A program made the position numbers and the translations under genes. A DNA stretch of 64,000 nt from Nocardia sp. NBC_01329 (GTDB lineage: Bacteria > Actinomycetota > Actinomycetes > Mycobacteriales > Mycobacteriaceae). Positions within the stretch are counted from its first letter, which is position 1; every line of letters starts with the position of its first letter. The stretch spans positions 3,814,001 through 3,878,000 of the forward strand of contig NZ_CP108381.1 in NCBI RefSeq assembly GCF_035956715.1. Reading direction: 5' to 3'. This document shows positions 59,959 to 64,000 of the stretch, in pieces. The notes below the pieces were generated by a model that did no database searches, had not been told where the DNA came from, and was given only the letters and a program-made list of their open reading frames with translations.

Positions 59959-60789
59959 CTACGCCGAGGTTATCGGTCGGCCGCCCATGAGAGCGGTACC
60001 GACACGCACACACGTGGATCCATGGGCAATAGCTCTTTCAAGATCGTTGGACATCCCGGCGGACAGTTCTGTCGCACCGGGGTGTCCGGTACGCAGGCGG
60101 GTACAGACTTCGGCCAGGCGGGCGAATTCCGCATCCGGATCGGCGGCCCGCGGCGGAATGGCCATAATGCCTGCTAAACGCAGTTCGGCAGACTCGGCGA
60201 TATGATCGGCCAGCGCCGGGACGGCGTCGGGCGTCACCCCACCGCGCGCGGGATCGTCGTCCAAACTCACCTGGATCAGCACCTCCAGCGCGGTACCCCG
60301 TTCACCCGAATCCAGTGCGGCCCCCGTGGCCGTGGCGAGCGCGGTCGCCAGACGTTCGCTGTCCACCGAATGCACCGCGTGGGCCCACCGCACCACCTGG
60401 CGCACCTTGTTCCGCTGCAACTGGCCGACCAGATGCCAGCGCACCCCGAGAGCGCCCAGTTCCGCGGCCTTCACATCGGCCTCCTGCGGGCGGTTCTCGC
60501 CGAAGTCCCTGCGGCCCAGACGATACAACGCGGCGATATCGGATGCGGGAAAATATTTCGTCACGGGCAGCAGACGTACTTCCGCCGGATCTCGACCGGC
60601 GGCCGCGCAAGCTGCGTCGATACGCGCGAGCACCCCCTCGAGGTTGGTGGCCAGTTCCGCCGCGCGAAAGTCGTTCCCGTTCTCGGCACCGTCGGTGTCC
60701 GGGACAGTCTGCACGTTATCGTCATCGGAATCCGACGGCCGCGGTGTGGATTCGGCATCGATCCGGTTCCTCGAACTCGGTCCGCTCAT
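59959..60789 (-). CDS. YggS-family PLP homeostasis protein
   Basis: A 276-residue fold-type III PLP-binding protein (PLPBP/YggS) that helps to manage free pyridoxal phosphate. The PLP lysine is in LLPVTKYFPASDIAALYRLGRRDFGENRPQEA; GVRWHLVGQLQRNKVRQVVRWAHAVHSVDSERLA and ATELSAGMSNDLERAIAHGSTCVRVGTALMG are family blocks. The core starts only at about residue 38 here; the preceding 37 residues (SSRNRIDAESTPRPSDSDDDN) are acidic and unlike family members. The start is uncertain: the frame is open to a GTG at 60909, and no ribosome site is decisive. It is a standard member of the ftsZ-sepF block. Confidence 0.88.
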   Translation of the reverse strand: MSGPSSRNRIDAESTPRPSDSDDDNVQTVPDTDGAENGNDFRAAELATNLEGVLARIDAACAAAGRDPAEVRLLPVTKYFPASDIAALYRLGRRDFGENRPQEADVKAAELGALGVRWHLVGQLQRNKVRQVVRWAHAVHSVDSERLATALATATGAALDSGERGTALEVLIQVSLDDDPARGGVTPDAVPALADHIAESAELRLAGIMAIPPRAADPDAEFARLAEVCTRLRTGHPGATELSAGMSNDLERAIAHGSTCVRVGTALMGGRPITSA

Positions 60790-60948
60790 CGCGGCCCGTC
60801 GTTGTGCCGCGATCTCCGGTCGGTCATCGATCTCCCTGTTTCCTGAGCCGATCATCGGCCATTCGTCGAACACCTCGCGCGAGTCCACGACTCGCCTCGG
60901 CCGCGCCACCGCGACGGCCGAAGGCCGCGCCGCGGACCATCGGGCCTG

Positions 60949-61680
60949 TCACGCTGTACCCGAATCAATCCAGATGACACTGCCCAATCGTCCGGTCGGC
61001 GCACCGCGACGATGGCTGAACAGAGCCTTGTCCTCGATGGTGCAGCGCGGATCCTCGGCAATCGCCGAAACCCCGGCGGCGGTGAGCTGACGCCGAATCC
61101 CCGCACGCAGGTCCAGACCGGGAGTGCCGTGAACAGTGGTGGTGGCGCTACCGGGAAGGCGCGCTTCCACATCGGCCCGCATCGCGGCGGGCACCTCGTA
61201 CTGCCGGCCACTGGCAGCCGGGCCCAGCAGCGCACCGATCCGGTCCGTCCGGGCACCGGCGGCGACCATCGCGTCCAGAACCCGCGGCACGATACCGATC
61301 CGGGCGCCCACCCGGCCGGCGTGCACAGCGGCCACGACCCCCGCCTCGTCGTCCGACAGCAGTATCGGTACGCAATCGGCGGTCAACACCACCAGCGCCA
61401 GACCCGGCCGCGTGGTGACCAGGGCATCGGTCCCGAGAAACGGTTCGGTGCGGGGCCCGTCCACCGTCGCCACCGTCCGGCCGTGGATCTGTTCCATCCA
61501 GATCACATGATCGTCCGGCAACCCGAGAGTCTCGGCGAGCCGGACGCGGTTGCGTCGCACCGCCTCCGGATCGTCGCCGACGTGATCGCCGAGGTTGAAC
61601 GAGTCGTAGGGCGGCGCGGAGAAACCCCCCGCGCGCGTGGTGACGACCCGTCGAACGGTGAGTACCGGTGCCGCTGTCAT
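60949..61680 (-). CDS. pgeF: Peptidoglycan editing factor / purine nucleoside phosphorylase family (YfiH)
   Basis: A 243-residue protein of the DUF152/YfiH family. Metal-site residues are visible in VVLTADCVPILL (Cys) and VAAVHAGRVGARIG (His), and in EDPRCTIEDKALFSHRRG near the end. YfiH proteins are described as multi-copper-type oxidases, purine nucleoside phosphorylases, or PgeF editing factors that keep L-Ser from replacing L-Ala in peptidoglycan precursors; sequence alone does not decide. TAGGCT (plus 61688-61693) lies seven bases before the ATG, a leaderless pattern, so it may be transcribed separately from ftsZ. Confidence 0.9.
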   Translation of the reverse strand: MTAAPVLTVRRVVTTRAGGFSAPPYDSFNLGDHVGDDPEAVRRNRVRLAETLGLPDDHVIWMEQIHGRTVATVDGPRTEPFLGTDALVTTRPGLALVVLTADCVPILLSDDEAGVVAAVHAGRVGARIGIVPRVLDAMVAAGARTDRIGALLGPAASGRQYEVPAAMRADVEARLPGSATTTVHGTPGLDLRAGIRRQLTAAGVSAIAEDPRCTIEDKALFSHRRGAPTGRLGSVIWIDSGTA

Positions 61681-61906
61681 GGCACCGAGCCTAGTAGTAC
61701 TTCCGGGTGGGACCTGCCTTCCCGCAGGTCCGCGCTATCGGTCCGGTGCGTGAACCGGCGATCCGGCAGCCCGCCCGGGCCGGGCCCGGCACCCGGCATC
61801 GCTTCGGTCGAATCCACCGATACGCGGACAACCCGGGTGCCACACGACCGATTCGGTCACGAGACCACCGCGAGCGACCACCGACAGACGTGCAGTGGCT
61901 CCGGTA

Positions 61907-63202
61907 TCAGCGACGCATGAAATCCGGGACATCCACATCGTCGTCGTCATCGTCGGGCAGATCCGGCGGCGGCTGGATGTGGGACCGGCTGCTGTGGCCG
62001 AGGGTCGAATCCACCGGCGGACGGGTGCGTTCGGTATCGCGGTAGCTCGGTGCCGGACCGCGGGCGACAGCGGAACCGGGGCTCTCCGACGCCCGAGTAG
62101 GAGCAGGCTCCTCGGAATGCCCGCGGGCCGAGCCTAGTTCCGCGGTCCGGGACTGGCCGAGTTCGGCGGTCCGCGATTGCGCGGATATCTCCGCGGTGCG
62201 CCCGGACCCCAGCGATCCCCGCGTGGTAGCGGGGTCGAAGGTGCGGCGCGCCGGGCCGCCGCCGTCGAATCCGGCGGCGATCACGGTGACGCGCACCTCG
62301 TCGCCGAGCGAATCGTCGATGACCGTACCGAAGATGATGTTGGCCTCGATATGCGCGGCCTCCTGCACCAGCGAAGCGGCCTCGTTGATCTCGAACAGGC
62401 CCAGATCCGAGCCGCCGGCGATCGAGAGCAGCACCCCGTGCGCACCGTCCATGGAGGCTTCCAGCAGCGGTGAGTTGATCGCCGCTTCGGCCGCTTTGAC
62501 CGACCTGCCTTCCCCTCGGGACGAACCGATACCCATGAGCGCGCTACCGGCGCCCGACATCACGCTCTTGACGTCGGCGAAGTCGACGTTGATCAGACCC
62601 GGCGTGGTGATCAGGTCGGTGATGCCCTGCACACCGTTGAGCAGCACCTCGTCGGCGGAGCGGAACGCGTCCATCAGACTCACCGCGGCGTCACCGAGCT
62701 GCAGGAGCCGATCGTTGGGAATGACGATCAGGGTGTCGCAGGATTCGCGCAGCAGGTTGATCCCGACTTCGGCCTGATTGCCGCGCCGCTTTCCCTCGAA
62801 GGAGAAGGGCCGGGTGACCACACCTATGGTCAGCGCGCCCAGCTTGCGCGCGATACTCGCCACGACGGGTGCGCCGCCGGTACCCGTACCGCCGCCCTCG
62901 CCCGCGGTCACGAAGACCATGTCGGCACCCTTGAGTACCTCTTCGATCTCGTCCTTGTGGTCCTCGGCGGCCTTACGGCCTACCTCGGGGTCGGCGCCGG
63001 CGCCGAGCCCCCGGGTGAGCTCTCGCCCGACATCGAGCTTCACGTCGGCATCGCTCATCAGCAGTGCCTGGGCGTCGGTGTTCACCGCGATGAACTCGAC
63101 ACCCTTCAGACCCTGCTCGATCATTCGGTTGACGGCGTTCACGCCGCCGCCGCCGATACCGACGACCTTGATCACGGCAAGGTAGTTGTGCGGGGGCGTC
63201 AT
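61907..63202 (-). CDS. ftsZ: Cell division GTPase FtsZ
   Basis: A 431-residue tubulin homologue forming the Z ring. The GTP-binding domain has GGGVNAVN near residue 20 and the tubulin signature GGGTGTGGAP (about 104-113). The synergy loop is near NVDFADVKSVMSGAGSALMG. The C-terminal linker (about 320-415) contains a threefold RTAE(L/I) repeat and ends in the acidic stretch DDDDDDVDV before PDFMRR, the tail that binds SepF and FtsW. The ATG follows GGAAGG by nine bases. It is the division gene between ftsQ and pgeF. Confidence 0.97.
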   Translation of the reverse strand: MTPPHNYLAVIKVVGIGGGGVNAVNRMIEQGLKGVEFIAVNTDAQALLMSDADVKLDVGRELTRGLGAGADPEVGRKAAEDHKDEIEEVLKGADMVFVTAGEGGGTGTGGAPVVASIARKLGALTIGVVTRPFSFEGKRRGNQAEVGINLLRESCDTLIVIPNDRLLQLGDAAVSLMDAFRSADEVLLNGVQGITDLITTPGLINVDFADVKSVMSGAGSALMGIGSSRGEGRSVKAAEAAINSPLLEASMDGAHGVLLSIAGGSDLGLFEINEAASLVQEAAHIEANIIFGTVIDDSLGDEVRVTVIAAGFDGGGPARRTFDPATTRGSLGSGRTAEISAQSRTAELGQSRTAELGSARGHSEEPAPTRASESPGSAVARGPAPSYRDTERTRPPVDSTLGHSSRSHIQPPPDLPDDDDDDVDVPDFMRR

Positions 63203-63587
63203 GAGCTCTCGCCTTCCTTCGACTCAAAGTCTGTCGTTTTCGGATGCCCGGAACCGATCCGCGCGACCACGATCTGCGGACCACGATCCGGGCAAACCCT
63301 GAACCTCAACCATAGGGTTGGAGTTATGTCAAGTATCCGACTGGTGCGGAACGCTATTCGCCGCCGTCTCGATCCGCTCGCAGGCGCGCCGAGACGATAA
63401 CCAGTTTCTTCGGCGAACTTGCTACTACCCGGGCGGTACGCGACGTATCGTGAACGGTTGCCCAGCGGCTCGCGCCCACATCGTGGGACGCCCCCGGCTC
63501 CCGCACCATACGGTCTCCGGGTGATCGCCCGGGACCGAGGTGGAGCTTCGAACCGAACAGGGTCGAACCGAACAAGATTGCTGGGAA
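63203..63587 (-). other. Long ftsQ-ftsZ intergenic region
   Basis: 385 bases, unusually long for the block. On the minus strand TTGACA (63327-63332) is the best -35 candidate; 18 bases later stands TGAGGT, a weak -10, and CAACC-CTAT-GGTTG nearby forms a small inverted repeat. A direct repeat TCGAACCGAACA stands at 63548-63559 and 63563-63574. No ORF is convincing. The region probably holds the main ftsZ promoter. Confidence 0.5.
63548..63574. repeat. Direct repeat near the end of ftsQ
   Basis: TCGAACCGAACA occurs twice (63548-63559 and 63563-63574) with a 15-bp period, 14 bases after the ftsQ stop on the minus strand. It is not a full LexA-type palindrome. Confidence 0.5.
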
Positions 63588-64000
63588 TCATTTTACCGTG
63601 ACCAGACTGGGACTCGAGACGTCGAACACGGTTCCCGGCTGGGTGAGCAGCGGCAGTACCACCGCCGATTTGCGTTCGCCATCCTCGCTGCTGCCCCAGA
63701 GTACAGTGCGACCGTCGCGCAGTGTCAGGGAAATCTCCGACGCGCCCTCGGCACGTACGGTTTCCACCTGCACCTCCAACGCCGGCGACAGCACCCGGGC
63801 CACCGCGACCGCGGCGCGGGTCAGCGCGTCCGCGCCGCCCGGCCGGGCGGTCACCAACCGCGGCACCCCGATCGGCGCCGGCTCGATGGCGTACTCGATA
63901 CCGTCGGCGTCCAGCAGATGCGCACCCTCGGGAGAGTCGTAGTACAGCACCGGGGTTCGCGCCTCGATCCGAACCCGCACTGTCGACGGCAGAACCCGCT
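63588..64000 (-). CDS. ftsQ: Cell division protein FtsQ, C-terminal end (partial)
   Basis: The last 137 residues of FtsQ, continuing beyond the window. The first visible residues LPSTVRVRIEARTPVLYYDSPEGAHLLDADGIEY are the end of the POTRA domain and the start of the beta domain (the STVRVRxxERxPV pattern is standard for FtsQ), followed by VETVRAEGASEISLTLRDGRTVLWGSSEDGERKSAVVLPLLT. It belongs to the divisome complex FtsQ-FtsL-FtsB in the membrane and lies directly before ftsZ in the conserved order. Confidence 0.94.
   Translation of the reverse strand, partial: RVLPSTVRVRIEARTPVLYYDSPEGAHLLDADGIEYAIEPAPIGVPRLVTARPGGADALTRAAVAVARVLSPALEVQVETVRAEGASEISLTLRDGRTVLWGSSEDGERKSAVVLPLLTQPGTVFDVSSPSLVTVK

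Noticed and set aside
63543..63580. LexA box in the ftsQ-ftsZ gap
   Set aside because: TCGAAC occurs twice, but as direct repeats and without a GTTCGA partner arm at the right spacing.
1..64000. tRNA or rRNA genes, CRISPR arrays, insertion sequences, prophage
   Set aside because: Reading the gaps gave no cloverleaf with a T-loop GTTCGAAT-type core, no regular repeat-spacer series, and no transposase, integrase or phage structural protein.

Overview
The window is chromosomal DNA from a very GC-rich, mycolic-acid-type actinomycete, most likely Nocardia or a close relative. The evidence is an Emb-type arabinosyltransferase, the Wag31/SepF/YggT/FtsZ division block of Actinobacteria, maltooligosyl-trehalose synthase, F420-type (deazaflavin) oxidoreductases, a WXG100 secretion-type protein, and an ileS T-box with an ultrashort Stem I. 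Gene content and order from bioD to ileS follow the Mycobacterium tuberculosis stretch Rv1570-Rv1536, with local insertions. Here ileS leads straight into the wag31-ftsQ block, which lies elsewhere in M. tuberculosis.

Layout: 1-2.2 kb holds a TetR-type regulator C-terminus and bioF-bioD, with bioA at 7.2-8.5 kb; both biotin units carry a TTGAAC-N3-GTTCAA operator of BioQ type. 2.2-7.1 kb holds an AHSA1-like protein, a MacS/MacR-like two-component system and a DUF2339 membrane protein with a possible MacR box upstream. 8.6-9.6 kb is a divergent marR/cupin pair sharing a 29-bp promoter-operator. 9.8-16 kb holds treY, an amidase, a small membrane protein, an F420-type reductase and ilvA. 16-21.5 kb is accessory: a serine hydrolase with its own operator, an ArsR-GNAT fusion, a PucR regulator and a phosphotriesterase-like lactonase. 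21.6-25.6 kb holds a polar amino acid ABC importer (receptor fused to permease), a second F420-type reductase, a DUF4236 protein and a methyltransferase. 25.7-30.1 kb holds a YbaB-like/WXG100 pair and dnaE1.

31-37.6 kb is a carboxylate-uptake cluster: a LytS-type kinase, two SSS (acetate-type) symporters each with a small membrane partner, and a LytTR response regulator. 38-42.5 kb holds lspA-rluD-membrane protein (4-bp overlaps), a lipoprotein and a PhzF isomerase. 42.7-49 kb holds a CtpE-like P-type ATPase, one Emb arabinosyltransferase and an MTB12-like lipoprotein. 49-53.7 kb holds dinB, galU, an NlpC/P60 protein with a CRP-type site and long leader, and a membrane protein. 53.8-64 kb, all on the minus strand, holds ileS with its T-box, then wag31, yggT, sepF, yggS, pgeF, ftsZ and the end of ftsQ.

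Two observations deserve most attention. A 54-residue ORF made of two 27-residue repeats lies directly upstream of sepF and is translationally coupled to it. A recurring promoter geometry, TANNNT followed 6-8 nt later by the start codon, predicts many leaderless mRNAs. No tRNA, rRNA, CRISPR array, insertion sequence or prophage gene was recognised. Start codons were chosen from ribosome binding sites, -10 geometry and remembered homologue lengths; none was tested by alignment.
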